DNA of 64,000 nt from Homarus americanus (taxonomy: Eukaryota; Arthropoda; Malacostraca; Decapoda; Nephropidae), in contig NW_024729557.1 in NCBI RefSeq assembly GCF_018991925.1, forward strand, positions 20,001-84,000, read 5' to 3'. The notes beneath the pieces were generated by a model. The model did not search any database. It was given only the letters and a program-made list of their open reading frames with translations, and had not been told where the DNA came from. Positions within the stretch are counted from its first letter, which is position 1. Every line of letters begins with the position of its first letter. Positions 49,090 to 62,201 of the stretch are shown piece after piece. The position numbers were made by a program, and so were the translations under genes.

Positions 49090-49240
49090 AAAGCGGCAAG
49101 ACAGCATCTGGGCTCCCGGATTGCCAGACGAGCTGTGACGTAACAAGGAAACCATTGTGATTGGCTGACTCAGGAATTGTCCTCAGGAGGCGCGCTGTCA
49201 TTGGCTCGCGCCTTCACTCTGAAGGATGTGGCCAGCTTTA
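49090..49240. promoter_or_regulatory. Cluster of CRE-like, AP-1 and CCAAT motifs
   Basis: Within 70 bp of otherwise unique, GC-richer DNA: TGACGTAA (49136-49143, ATF/CREB-like), ATTGG (49160-49164, inverted CCAAT), TGACTCA (49166-49172, AP-1), and ATTGG (49200-49204) followed by CTCGCGCC. This density is promoter-like, but no TATA, initiator or downstream exon is identified. Confidence 0.3.
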
Positions 49241-49424
49241 CTTACTGAGCACACACAGCCAGTTACATAGCTCCTGCCCTGAGGCGAAATATCACCCTTT
49301 TTGCAGGACTTTCAACCATATTTCTAGTCTACCTAAAGGTTACATCCAACGCCAACATGTAGAGGAAGGTGAAAATAGTGTTATCCATCAAAAACTGCAT
49401 TTTTCCCTGGGTAGTTTTCACCCC

Positions 49425-49735
49425 TTCTAACCTGACCTTAACTGAACAGCATAATCCAAGTGAGGCTCAGCACGTAAGATATAGTTCATGGATAATCCTG
49501 TCTTGTAACCAACCAACCACCCATCAATCCCCAACCAACTCACACCAACTCAACCAATCCCAACCAACCCAACTCAACCTAACTCCAACTCAACCATTCA
49601 AACTTAAACTAACTCACCTATCCTAACTCCCTTTGTATGAACCCAAGTACTGTTATTAGCCTTACTGCAAACAAACATTGCTTGACTTGGCTTAAGATTT
49701 TACTTATACATTTCCCAAATCTTTCTATGACCGGC
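49425..49735 (-). pseudogene. CR1-like RT fragment, copy 3, split by an AACC-rich insertion
   Basis: TAATCCAAGTGAGGCTCAGC (49454-49473) matches 22122-22140, and CCTTTGTATGAACCCAAGTA (about 49630-49649) matches 22190-22209, in the same order and orientation. In the copy at 22 kb these two parts are joined by about 10 bases; here they are separated by about 115 bp of CAACCAACC-type sequence (49508-49625). Confidence 0.85.
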
Positions 49736-49787
49736 GTAGTTAGAAGAAGCTAACAGGTTAAAGCTGAAAGGAAGAAAGAAGAAGAAG

Positions 49788-49866
49788 AAGTTAGGTTAGG
49801 GCTGGGTTAGGTAGATAGTTGAAGAAGAAGGTTAGAATAGTTTAAGTTGTTGTTAGGTTAGGTTAC
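49788..49866 (+). repeat. TTAGG-like short stretch
   Basis: GTTAGGTTAGGGCTGGGTTAGG-type phrases mixed with AAGAAGAAG. Confidence 0.7.
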
Positions 49867-49925
49867 ATTATTTGTCATTCTCAATTCCGGAAAAAGAACC
49901 ATTCATGCTGTGGACTGTAAGTCCA

Positions 49926-50325
49926 ACACCAAACCCAACCCAACCCAACCTCACCTCACCCAACCCAATCCAACCCCAAACCCAACCCAAACCAACCAAA
50001 CCAAACCAAATCAACCAAACCCAACCAAACCAAACTCAACCAACCCAACCCCAACCAAACCAAAACCAAACCAAACCAAACCAAACCAAACCCAATCAAT
50101 CCAACCCAACCCAACCCAATCAACCCAACCACCACCAACCACCAAACCACCATCATTCTAACCAAACCAAACTCAACTCACTCAATCAACCAACCTCAAT
50201 CACCCAACTCAACCAAACAAACCACCCAACTCCAATCCCAACCAAACCAACCAACCAACCAAACCCAACTCAATCCCCAATCACCTAACCTAACCTAACC
50301 TAACTCTAACTCAAACCAAACTAAC
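49926..50325. repeat. AACC-rich low-complexity tract
   Basis: CCAACCCAACC and AAACCAAACC phrases without fixed period, ending in four perfect CCTAA units (about 50285-50305). Probably degenerate telomere-like DNA. Confidence 0.9.
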
Positions 50326-50344
50326 TCTTAATTTAACCATTCAT

Positions 50345-53300
50345 AGTTCAAAGAGACAGGATGGACAGAGAGAGACAGAGACAGACAGATAGGAGAGAGA
50401 CAGACATAGGACAGAGATAGACAGATAGACAGAGACAGGCATATAGAGACATAGACAGATGGAGAAGACATGATAGACAGAGAGAGACATAGAGACATAT
50501 AGACAGACAGAAAGAGACAGAGACAGACAGAAGACAGAGAGAGACAGAGAGACAGAGACAGAAAGAGAGACAGAGAGATAGATAGACAGAGAGAGACAGG
50601 AGCCAGACATATAGAAAGAGAGAGACAGAGACAGACATATAGAAAGAGAGAGACAGAGACAGACATATAGAAAGAGAGAAAAAGAAAGAGAGAGACATAC
50701 AGACAGAGAGAGAGACAGAGGCAGACAGATAGAAAGAGAGAGAGAGACAGATAAGAAAGAGAGAGAAAGACAGACAGACATGAAAGAGAGAGACAGAGAC
50801 AGACATATAGAAGAGAGACAGAGACAGACATATAGACAGAAGAGAGAGACGAGGCAGACAGATAGAAAAGAGAGAGACAGAGACAGACAGATAGAAAAGA
50901 GAGACAGAGACAGACATATAGAAAGAGAGACAGAGACAGACATATAGAAAGAGACAGAGACAGACATATAGACAGAGAGAGAGACAGAGGCAGACAGATA
51001 GAAAGAGAGAGACAGAGACAGACAGATAGAAAGAGAGAGACAGAGACAGACATATAGAAAAGAGAGACAGAGACAGACATATAGAAAAGAGAGACAAGAA
51101 GACATATAGAAAGAGAACAGAGACAGACATATAGAAGAGACAAGAGAGACATATAGAAAGAGAGGCCAGAGACAGACATATAGAAAGAAGGACAGAGACA
51201 GACAGATAGACAGAGAGAGAGACATAGACAGAAAGATAGAGAGAGAGAGACATAGACAGACATATAGACAGAGAGACAGAGACAGACAGATAGAAAGAGA
51301 CAGAGACAGACATATAGAAAGAGAGAGACAGAGACAGACAGATAGACAGAGAGAGACATAGACAGAAAGATAGACAAGAGAGAGAGACATAGACAGACAT
51401 ATAGACAGAGAGAGACAGAGACAGACAATATAGACAGAGAGAGACAGAGACAGACATATATAGAAAGAGAGAGACAGAGACAGACAGATAGAAAGAAGAC
51501 AGAGACAGACAGATAGAAAAGAGACAGAGACAGACAGATAGAAAGAGAGAGACAGAGACAGACATATAGAAAGAGAGAGACAGAGACAGACATATAGAAA
51601 GAGAGAGAGAGACAGACAGATAGAAAGAGAGAGAGAGACAGACAGATAGAAAAGAGAGACAGAGACAGACATATAGAAAGAGAGACAGAGACAGACATAT
51701 AGAAAAGAGACAGAGACAGACATATAGACAGAGAGACAGAGACAGACAGATAGACAGAGAACAGAACAGACATATAGAAAGAGAGAGACAGAGACAGACA
51801 TATAGAAAGAGAGAGACAAGACAGACATATAGAAAGAGACAGAACAGACAGATAGACAGAGAGACAGACATATAGAAAGAGCAGAGACAGACATATAGAA
51901 AGAGAGAGACAGAGACAGACAGATAGACAGAGAGAGACAGAGACAGACATATAGAAGAGAGAACAGAGACAGACAGATAGACAGAGAGAGAGACAGAGAC
52001 AGAAAGATAGACAGAGACATAGACAGACATATAGACAGAGAGAGAGACAGAGACAGACATATAGACAGAGAGAGACAGAGACAGACATATAGAAAGAGAC
52101 AGAGACAGACATATAGAAAAGAGAGCAGAACAGACAGATAGAAAAGAGAACAGAGACAGACAGATAAAGAGAGAGAGACAGAGACAGACAGATAGAAAGA
52201 GAGAGACAGAGACAGACATATGAAAAGAGAGAGACAGAGACAGACAGATAGACAAGAGAGAGACAGAGACAGACATATAGAAAGAGAGAAGACAAGAGAC
52301 AGACAGATAGACAGAGAGAGAGACAGAACAGAAAGATAGACAGAGAGACATAGACAGACATATAGAAAGAGAGAGACAGAGACAGACATATAGACAGAGA
52401 GACAGAGACAGACATAAGAAAGAGAGACAGAGACAGACAGATAGAAAGAGAGACAGAGACAGACAGATAGAAAAGAGAGAATAGAGAGACAGACAGATAG
52501 AAAAGAAGAGACAGAGACAGACAGATAAAGAGAGACAGAGACAGACATATAGAAAGAGACAGAGACAGACATATAGAAGAGAGAGACAGAGACAGACAGA
52601 TAGAAAAGAGAGAGACAGAGACAGACAGATAGAAAGAGACAGAGACAGACATATAGAAAGAGACAGAGACAGACATATAGAAAGAGAGAGCAGAGACAGA
52701 CAGATAGAAAGAAGACAGAGACAGACATATAGAAAGAAGACAGAACAGACAGATAGACAGAGAGAGACATAGACAGAAAGATAGACAGAGAGAGACATAG
52801 ACAGACATATAGACAGAGAGACAGAGACAGACATATATAGAGAGAGACAGAGACAGACAATATAGAAAGAGAGAGACAGAGACAGACAGATAGAAAAGAG
52901 AGACAGAGACAGACAGATAGAAAAGAGAGACAGAGACAGACAGATAGAAAAGAGACAGAGACAGACATATAGAAAGAGAGAGAGACAGAGACAGACATAT
53001 AGAAAAGAGAGACAGAGACAGACAGATAGAAAGAGAGAGAGACAGAGACAGACAGATGAAAGAGAGAAGAGACAGACATATAGAAAGAGAGAGACAGAGA
53101 CAGACATATAGAAAGAGACAAGAGACAGACAATATAGACAGAGAGACAGAACAGACATATAGAAAGAGAGACAGAGACAGACATATAGAAAGACAGAGAC
53201 AGACATATAGAAAGAGACAGAACAGACAGATAGACAGAGAGAGACAGAGACAGACATATAGAAAGAGAGAGACAGAGGCAGACATATAGAAAAGAGAGAC

Positions 53301-56300
53301 AGAACAGACATATAGAAAAGAGACAGAGACAGACATATAGAAAGAGAGAGACAGAGACAGACAGATAGACAGAGAGAGACAGAGACAGACAGATGAAAGA
53401 GAGAACAGAACAGACAGATAGAAAAGAGACAGAGACAGACATATAGAAAGAGAGAGAGACAGAGGCAGACAGATAGAAAAAGAGAGACAGAGACAGACAT
53501 ATAGAAAGAGAGAGACAGAGGCAGACATATAGAAAAGAGAGAGACAGAGACAGACATATAGAAAAGAGAGACAGAGACAGACATATAGAAAAGAGAGACA
53601 GAACAGACATATAGAAAGAGAGACAGAGAGACAAAGAAAAGAGAGACAGACAGACATATAGAAAAGAGAGACAGAGACAGACAATAGAAAGAGGAGAGAA
53701 AGACAGAACAGACAATAGAAAGAGAGAAGACAGACATATAGAAAGAGAGAGACAGAGACAGACAATAGAAAGAAGAGAAGACAGACAAAGAGAGAGAGAC
53801 AGACAATAGAAAGAAGAGACAGAAGAAGAAGAGAGAGACAGAGACAGAAGATAAAGAGAGAGACAGAGACAGACAGATAGAAAGAGAGAGACAGAACAGA
53901 CATATAGAAAAGAGAGAGAGACAGAGACAGACATATAGAAAGAGAGAGACAGAGACAGACAGATAGAAAGAGAGAGACAGAGACAGACATATAGAAAAGA
54001 AGACAGAGAGACAGACAGATAGAAAGAGAGAGACAGAGAGACAGACAGATAGAAAGAGAGAGACAGAGACAGACAGATAGAAAGAGAGAGACAGAGACAG
54101 ACATATAGAAAGAGAGACAGAGACAGACATATAGAAAGAGAGACAGAACAGACAATAGAAAGAGAGACAGAACAGACAGATAGAAAGAGACAGAGACAGA
54201 CATATAGAAAGAGACAGAGACAGACAGATAGAAAGAGAGAGACAGAGACAGACAGATAGAAAGAGAGAGACAGAGACAGACATATAGAAAGAGAGACAGA
54301 CAGAAGAACAGAGACAGACATATAGAAAAGAGAGACAAGAGACAGACAGATAGAAAAGAGAGACAGAGACAGACATATAAGAAGAGAACAGAGACAGACA
54401 GATAGAAAGAGAGGAAGACAGACAATAGAAAGAGACAGAGAGACAGACAGATAGAAAGAGAGACAAGAGACAGACAGATAGAAAGAGGAGAGAGACAGAC
54501 AGATGAAAAAGAGAGACAGAGACAGACAGATAGAAAGAGACAGAGACAGACATATAGAAAGAGAGAGACAGAGACAGACAGATAGAAAGAGAGAGACAGA
54601 GACAGACAGATAGAAAAGAGAGACAGAGACAGACAGATAGAAAAAGAAGAGACAGAGACAGACATATAGAAGAGAGAGACAGAGAGACAGACAGATAGAA
54701 AGAGAGAGACAGAGACAGACAGATAGAAAGAGAACAGGACAGACAGATAGAAAGAGAGAACAGAGACAGACATATAGACAGAGAGAACAGAACAGACAGA
54801 TAGAAAGAGAGAACAGAGACAGATATAGAAAGAGACAAGAGACAGACAGATAGAAAGAGAGACAGAGACAGACAAAAGAAGAGACAGAGACAGACAGATA
54901 GACAAGAAGAGACAGAGACAGACAGATAGAAAGAGAGAGACAGAGACAGACAGATAGAAAGAGAGAGACAGAGACAGACAGATAGAAAAGAGAGGAGAAA
55001 GAGACAGACATATAGAAAGAAGAGAGACAGACATATAGAGAGAAGACAGAGACAGACAGAAGACAGAGAACAGAGACAGACATATAGAAAGAGAGAGACA
55101 GAGACAGACAGATAGAAAGAGAGAAGGAGACAGACATATAGAAAGAGACAGAACAGACAGATAGAAAGAAGAGACAGAGACAGACAGATAGAAAGAGAGA
55201 GACAGAGACAGACAGATAGAAAGAGAGACAGAACAGACAGATAGAAAGAGAACAGAGACAGACAGATAGAAAAGAGAGAAGACAGAGACAGACAGATAGA
55301 AGAAGACAGAGACAGACAGATAGAAAGAGAGAGACAGAGACAGACAGATAGAAAGAGAGACAGAACAGACAATATAGAAAGAGAGAGAGCAGAGACAGAC
55401 AGATAGAAAGAGAGACAGAGACAGACAGATAGAAAAGAGAACAGACAGACAGATAGAAAAGAGACAAGAGACAGACAGATAGACAGAGAAAGAAGAGACA
55501 GACAAAAGATAGAAAAAGAGAGAGACAGAGACAGACAGATAGAAAAGAGAGACAGAACAGACAGATAGAAAGAGAGAGAACAGACAGATAGAAAGAGAGA
55601 GACAGAGACAGACAGATAGACAGAGAGAGACAGAGACAGACAGATAGAAAGAGAGAGAGACAGAGACAGACAGATAGAAAGAAACAGAGACAGACAGATA
55701 GAGAAAGAGAGACAGAGACAGACAGATAGAAAGAGAGAGACAGAACAGACAGATAGAGAGAGACAGAAGAGACAGACAGATAGACAGAAGAGACAGAGAC
55801 AGACAATATAGAAAGAGAGAGACAGAGACAGACAGATAGAAAAGAGAGACAGAGACAGACAGATAGACAGAGACAGAGACAGACAGATAGAAAGAAGAGA
55901 CAGAACAGACAGATAGAAAAGAGAGACAGAGACAGACAGATAGAAAGAGAGACAGAGACAGACAGATAGAAAGAGAGAGACAGAGACAGACAGATAGACA
56001 GAGAGAGAGAGACAGAAGAGACAGACAGATAGAAAAGAGACAGAGACAGACAGATAGACAGAGAGAACAGAGACAGACAGATAGAAGAAGACAAGAGACA
56101 GACAGATAGACAGAGAGAGACAGAGACAGACAGATAGACAGAGAGAACAGAGACAGACAGATGAGCAAGAGAGAGACAAGAGACAGACAGATAAGACAGA
56201 GAACAGAGACAGACAGATAGACAGAGACAGAACAGACAGATAGACAGAGACAGAACAGACAGATAGAAAGAGACAGAGACAGACAGATAGACAGAGAAAC

Positions 56301-59300
56301 AGAGACAGACAGATAGACAGAGAGAGACAAGACAGACAGAGAACATAGACAGACAGATAGACAGAGAGAGACAGAGACAGACAGATGAACAGAGACAGAG
56401 ACAACAGATAGACAAGAAGAACAGGACAGACAGAACAGACAGATAGACAGAAGACAGAAGAGACAGACAGAACAGACAGATAGACAGAGACAGAAGACAG
56501 ACAGAGACAGACAAAGACAAAGATAGACAAGAGAGACAAGACAGACAGACAGAGAGACAGAGAGACAGAGACAGACAGATAAGACAGAGAGAGACAGAGA
56601 AGAGACAGAGAACAGAGACAGACAGACAGATAGACAGAGAGACAGAGACAGAGACAGACAGACAGACAGAGAGAACAGAGAGAGACAGAGACAGACAGAT
56701 AGACGAGAGAGACAGAGACAGACAGATAGACAAGAGAACAGAGACAGACAGACAGACAGATAGACAGAGAGACAGGGACAGACAGAGACAGAGAGAGAGC
56801 AGAGAGGACAGAGACAGACAGATAGACAGAGAGGCAGAACAGACAGATAGAAAAGAGAGAGACAGAGACAGAACAGACAGATAGACAGAGAGAGACAGAG
56901 ACAGACAGACAGACAGATAGACAGAGACAGAGACAGACAGATAGACAGAGAGACAGACGAACAGATAGACAGAGAGACAGAGACAGACAGATAGACAGAG
57001 AGACAGAGACAGACAGATAGACAGAGAGAAGACAGAGACAGACAGATAGACAGAGAGGAGCAAGAGAGACAGACAGATATAGACAGAGAGAGAGAGAGAC
57101 AGACAGAGAGACAAGAGAACAGACAGATAGACAGAGAGAGACAGACAGACAGATAGAAAAGAGAAGACAGACAGACATATAGACAGATAGACAGAGACAT
57201 AGACAGACAGACAGACAGACAGAGACAGAAGAGAGAGACAGATAGACAGAGAGAGACATAGACAGACAGATAGAAGAGAGAGACAGACAGACAGATAGAC
57301 AGAGACAGAGAGACGAACAGATAGACAGAAAGAGACAGGAACAGAAGACAGACGAACAGACAGAGAAAGACAAGAGACAGACAGATAGACAGAGAACAGA
57401 CAGACAGATAGACAGAAGAAGACAGAGACAGACAGATGGAGCAGAGAGACAGAGACAGACAGATAGACAGAGAGAGAGAACAGAGACAGACAGATAGACA
57501 GAGAGAGAGAGACAGACAAGACAAGATAGACAGAGAGAGACAGAGACAGACAGATAGACAGAGAGACAGAGACAGACAGATAGACGAGAGAGACGGAGAC
57601 AGACACATAGACAGAGACAAGACAACAGACAGAGAACATAGACAGACAGATAGACAGAGAGAGAGACAGACATAGACAGACAGATAGACAGAGACAGAAC
57701 AGACAGATAGACAGAGAACAAGACAGACAGATAGACAGAGACAGAGACAGACAGAGAACAAGAGACAGACAGATAGACAGAGACGGGAGACAGACACATA
57801 GACAGAGAGACAGAGACAGACAGATAGACAGAGAGACAAGACAGACAGATAGACAGATAGACAGAGGAGACAGAGACAGACAGATAGAAAGAGAGAACGA
57901 GACAGACAGATAGAAAAGAGAGGACAGAGACAGACAGATAGAAAGAGAGAGACAGAAGGGCAAGAGCAGACAGATAGACAGAGAGAAGAGACAGAGGCGA
58001 ACAGACAGAGAGAGAGAACAGAAGACAGACAGATAGAAGAGACAGAGACAGACAGATGAAAAGAGAGGGCAGAGACAGACAGATAGAAAGAGAGAGACAG
58101 AAGACAGACATATAGACGAGAGAGACAGAGACAGACAGATAGAAGAGAGAAACAGAGACAAACAGATAGAAAGAGACAGAGACAGACATATAGAAGAACA
58201 GAGACAGACAGATAGACAAGAGAGACAGAGACAGACATATAGAAAGAGACAGAGACAGACATATAGACAGAGAGGGCAGAGACAGACAGATAGACAGAGA
58301 GAACAGAGACAGACAGATAGACAAGAGAGAGACAAGAGACAGACAGATAGAAAGAGAGAGACAGAGACAGACAGATAGAACGAAGAGAGAGACGAGACAG
58401 ACACAGATAGAAAAGAGAGAGACAGAGACAGACAGATAGACAGAGAGACGAGCAGACAGATAGACAGAGAGACAGAAGACAAACAGAAAGACAGAGAGAC
58501 AGAACAGACAGATAGAAAGAGGAGACAGAGACAGACAGATAGAAAGAAGAGACAGACAGACATAGACAAGAGAGACAGAACAGACAGACATATAGACAGA
58601 GAGAGACAGAACAGACAGATAGACAGAGAGAGACAGAAGGACAGAGACAGACAGATAGACAGAGAGAGACAGAGACAGACAGATGACAGAGAGACAGAGA
58701 CAGAAACAAGAGAGACAGAGACAGACATATAGAAAAGAGACAGAGACAGACAGATAGACAAGAGAGAGACATAGACAGACAGAGGAGAGAGACATAGACA
58801 GACAGAAGGGCAGACAGACAGATAGACAGAGAGAGACAGAGACAGACAGATAGACAGAAGACAGAGACACAGATAGACAGAGACAGAGACAGACAGAGAT
58901 AGACAGAGCAGAGACAGACAGATAGACAGAGAGACAGAGACAGACAGATAGACAGAGAGGACAGACAGACAAATAGACAGAGAGACAGAGACAGACAGAT
59001 AGACAGAGAGGCAGAGACAGACAATAGACAGAGACAGAACAGACAGATGAAAGAGAGACAGAGACAGACAGATAGACAGAGAGAGACAGAGGCAGACATA
59101 TAGAAAAGAGGCAAAACAAGACATATAGACAGAGAGAGAGACAGACAGATAGACAGAGACATAGACAGACAGATAGAGAGAGAGACAGACAGATAGACAG
59201 AGAACAGAGACAAACAGAGAGACAGACAAAGACAGAGAAGACAGACAGACAAAAGAAGACAGACAGACAGACAGACAAAGAGAGAGAGACAGACAGACAT

Positions 59301-59352
59301 AAAGAGAGACAGACAGACAGACAGACAAAGAGAGAGAGACAGACAGACACAC
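50345..59352. repeat. 9 kb GACA/GATA/GAGA satellite
   Basis: Units of about 24-30 bp such as GAGAGACAGAGACAGACAGA followed by TAGAAA, TAGACA or TATAGAAA. From 50.35 to about 55.8 kb many units carry ACATATAGAAAG; from about 55.8 to 59.3 kb most carry AGATAGACAGAG. Strong purine bias on +. The minus strand has no stop codons in any of three frames for about 3000 codons, purely because TTA, CTA and TCA are absent from the + strand. Not a gene. Confidence 0.97.
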
Positions 59353-59474
59353 TCACACACGTTATCTGAAGCCTACAGTGTTGACTAAGGTTAATTAACT
59401 ATTATGAAGCTATTAAATGGCTATTACCTTCCACAATGCTCTCTCTGATAACTAGCTCCCTAATAACTGCGATT

Positions 59475-60418
59475 GGTTGGGGAATGTGTGGTCCTTAAAG
59501 CTGATTGGTCGAGAATTTGAGGTCCTTAAAGCTAATTGGTTGAGAATTTGAGGTCTTTAAAGCTGATTGGTCAAGAATTTGAGGTCCTTAAAGCTGATTG
59601 GTTGAGAATTTGAGGTCCTTAAAGCTAATTGGTCGAGAATTTGAGGTTCTTAAAGCTGATTGGTTGAGAATTTGAGGTCCTTAAAGCTAATTGGTTGAGA
59701 ATCTGTGGTCCTTAAAGCTGATTGGTCAGAATTTGAGGTCGTTAAAGCTGATTAGTTGAGAATTTGAGGTCCTTAAAGCTAATTGGTTGAGAATCTGTGG
59801 TCCTTAAAGCTGATTGTCGAAATTTGAGGTCCTAAAGCTAATTGGTTGAGAATCTGTGGTCAAAAAAAACGTCAAAGCGATTGGTGAGATTTGAGGTCCT
59901 TAAAGCTAATTGGTTGAGAATCTGTGGTCCTTAAGCCTGATTGGTCGAGAATTTAGGTCCTTAAAGCTAATTGGTTGAGAATTGGTCCTTAAAGCTGGTA
60001 AATTTGAGGTCCTTAAATCTAATTGGTTGAGAATCTGTGGTCCTTAAAGCTATTGGTTGAGAATTTGAGGTCCTTATAGCTGATTGGTCGAGAATCTGAG
60101 GTCGTTAAAGCTGATTGGTCGAGAATTTGAGGTCCTAAAGCTATTGGTTGAGAATCTGTGGTCTTAAAGCTGATTAGTCGAAATTTGAGGTCCTTAAAGC
60201 TAATTGGTTGAGAATCTGTGGTCTAAAGCTGATTGGTCGAAATTTGAGGTCCTTAAATCTAATTGGTTGAGAATCTGTGGTCCTTAAAGCTAATTGGTTG
60301 AGAATTTGAGGTCCTTATAGCTGATTGGTCGAGAATCTGAGTCGTTAAAGCTGATTGGTCGAAATTTGAGGTCCTTAAAGCTATTGGTTGAGAATCTGTG
60401 GTCCAAGCTGATTGGTAG
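59475..60418. repeat. 31 bp minisatellite with a CCAAT box per unit (about 30 copies)
   Basis: Units are AGCTGATTGGTCGAGAATTT or AGCTAATTGGTTGAGAATCT plus GAGGTCCTTAA, 31 bp, with deletions in the right half. GATTGG and AATTGG variants alternate in places. GCTGATTGG is the reverse complement of the NF-Y consensus CCAATCAGC. Confidence 0.96.
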
Positions 60419-60514
60419 AATAAAGTCTCCATAACACACACACACACATCAATCATACGTTTATCTAATTTATTTTGAAACCACTCAAGGATGAGTTGTA
60501 TTAAGGCACAAGTA

Positions 60515-60862
60515 TGGTTAGGTTACAGGTTGGAGTTAGCAGGTTAGGTTAAGGGATTAGGTTAGCTTAGGTTAGGTTAGCTTAGTTAAGTTAGAGTTAG
60601 GTTAGGTTAGTTTAGGTTAAGCAGGTTAGGTTAAGCAAGCAAGTTAGGTTAAGCAGGTTAGGTTAGATTAGGTTAGCAGGTTAGGTTAAGCTAGCTAGGT
60701 TAAGCAAGGTTAGGTTAGGTTAGGTTAAGTTAGTTTAGGTTAGGTTAGCTTAGGTTAGCAGCAGGTTAGGTTAGCTAGCAGGTTAGGTTAGCTAGGTTAG
60801 GTTAGCTTAGGTTAGGGTTAGCAGGTTAGGTTAGGTTAGGTTAGGTTGAAAGCAGGTTAGGT
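60515..60862 (+). repeat. Telomere-like (TTAGG) degenerate array
   Basis: GGTTAGGTTAGG runs with GCAGGTTAGG and TTAGCTTAGG variants; G-strand orientation. A short CCTAA run in the opposite orientation follows at about 60909-60925. Confidence 0.92.
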
Positions 60863-61004
60863 TAAGTGGTGATGGTAGCGAAACACTGTCAAGACACATA
60901 AGTCCTTGCCTAACCTAACCTAACCACAAACCCCAGCTAAGGAATACTGTACAGATCCTGCTTCACTCCTGTACAGTTGGTTCAAGTATATAAGGAGTTC
61001 ATTC

Positions 61005-61490
61005 GTCCTAGGAGTACTGCTCTCATATCTGGGGTGGCTCTGTTAGATAAGGGTGGAATCAAAAGGCATTTCGTCTTATTAACTCTCCTCCTTTAGTTGA
61101 TAATCTTTCTTCCTTTCTCTTCACCACAATGTTGCTTCCTCTCTCTCTTTTACAGGTACTTTAACGGCAATGTTCAGTGGTTGGCAGCCAGTGTACCGCC
61201 GTGGGCTCGTAACACACGTCTTGCCCGCGGTACCCACCATTTTCTCTGTGGATGTCGGTCACACTATAATAACCCGTTATAGTACCTCCTTCTTTCCTCA
61301 CACAGCCAAACTATGGAATGGTCTGCCCTTCTTCTGTGTTTCCATACTTACAATCTGTCTCACTAAAAAATGGTCTTCCGGCATCTTCGTGGTGTAGATT
61401 AATATAACCTTTTATTTTATATTTTTAATTTCTTTTTACTCTTATTGCCTAGGCCCATTGAGTCGATGGCCTGTGCCAGGTGGACTATAT
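61005..61490 (+). pseudogene. Jockey-like LINE 3' end, copy 2
   Basis: Remnants of ...SSHIWGGSVR, INSPPL, SLSLFYRYFNGN, VPPWARNTRLARGTH and RYSTSFFPHTAKLWNGLP in shifting frames: the last part of a Jockey-type LINE ORF. It extends further 5' than the copy at 47262. The CTCTTTTACAG|GTACTTTAA in it is codons for SLFYRYF, not a splice site. A diverged 3' UTR follows. Confidence 0.85.
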
Positions 61491-61627
61491 ACATCTACCC
61501 ACTCATGGAAACATTCTCCGTCCATCCGCAAGTCATTCGTGTAATCGGCTGGCTTCTTTGCACAATTCAGGTAAAAGATTCTCATGAGTGTAATGATTCC
61601 GTTTCTTTAGCCATTTTCTTGCCCAAC

Positions 61628-61743
61628 AGTCGACATCTCAACCAGACTGCAACGTAACTTCCGGACTGCTGCTTCTGTCCGGATAACACTTCCGCCGGTC
61701 TTGCCTAGTAACATCTTGCACTTGGTCCCATCCGGCAACTGAC
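61628..61743 (-). mobile_element. LINE-B copy 7, short reverse fragment
   Basis: CAGTCGACATCTCAACCAGAC, GGACTGCTGCTTCTGTCCGG and AACATCTTGCACTTGGTCCC match, in order, the reverse complement of the LINE-B C-terminal region (for example 34300-34402), with about 15% differences. It has no 3' tail. It is an old internal fragment. Confidence 0.85.
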
Positions 61744-62201
61744 CATTGAACAATATTATGGCGCCGTTAATGGCAGACGGATTTTGAACGAATTATTGCT
61801 GTCAATATATTAAATCAATAATGTTGATCGTGAGTGACCAGCCGCTTTACGACTTGATAAAACTTTCATCTAGCCAGCCAACCAACCATCTAGCCAACCA
61901 GCCAACCATCTAGCCAGCCAACCAGCCAACCAGCCAACCAGCTAGCCAGCCAGAATGTTCAAACCACAACCTGCAGCCGCTCGGAACAAACTGGCAGCTG
62001 ACCTTGGGCTCCGGGTTAGTGAAGCCTGTCTACTTCGGGGAGGTGCATGCAACTAGGTGAACTCTGACGACTCAACAGCACCACTCAGCTCTCCGTGACA
62101 AGGTCGTCCAGGACTACCTATCTCAAGACTACCACGGACTATCTTAAGAGTAGCAATATGGGCTACAGAGGCAGAGATTATGACGCCTGCTAGCTTGTTG
62201 G
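61744..62201. other. Non-coding stretch with (CAGCCAAC)n
   Basis: CCAGCCAACCAGCCAACCA repeats at about 61869-61953; otherwise unique, nothing recognised. Confidence 0.5.

Noticed and set aside
50328..59360. Three overlapping ~3000-codon open frames on the minus strand
   Set aside because: All three frames are open at once because the + strand satellite lacks TTA, CTA and TCA; the product is only Leu/Ser/Cys/Val/Tyr-type repeats with no unique sequence.
61130..61160. Apparent splice acceptor (pyrimidine tract, TTTTACAG|GT), also at 47290-47315
   Set aside because: The same bases are the codons SLFYRYF of a Jockey-like LINE C-terminus present in both copies.
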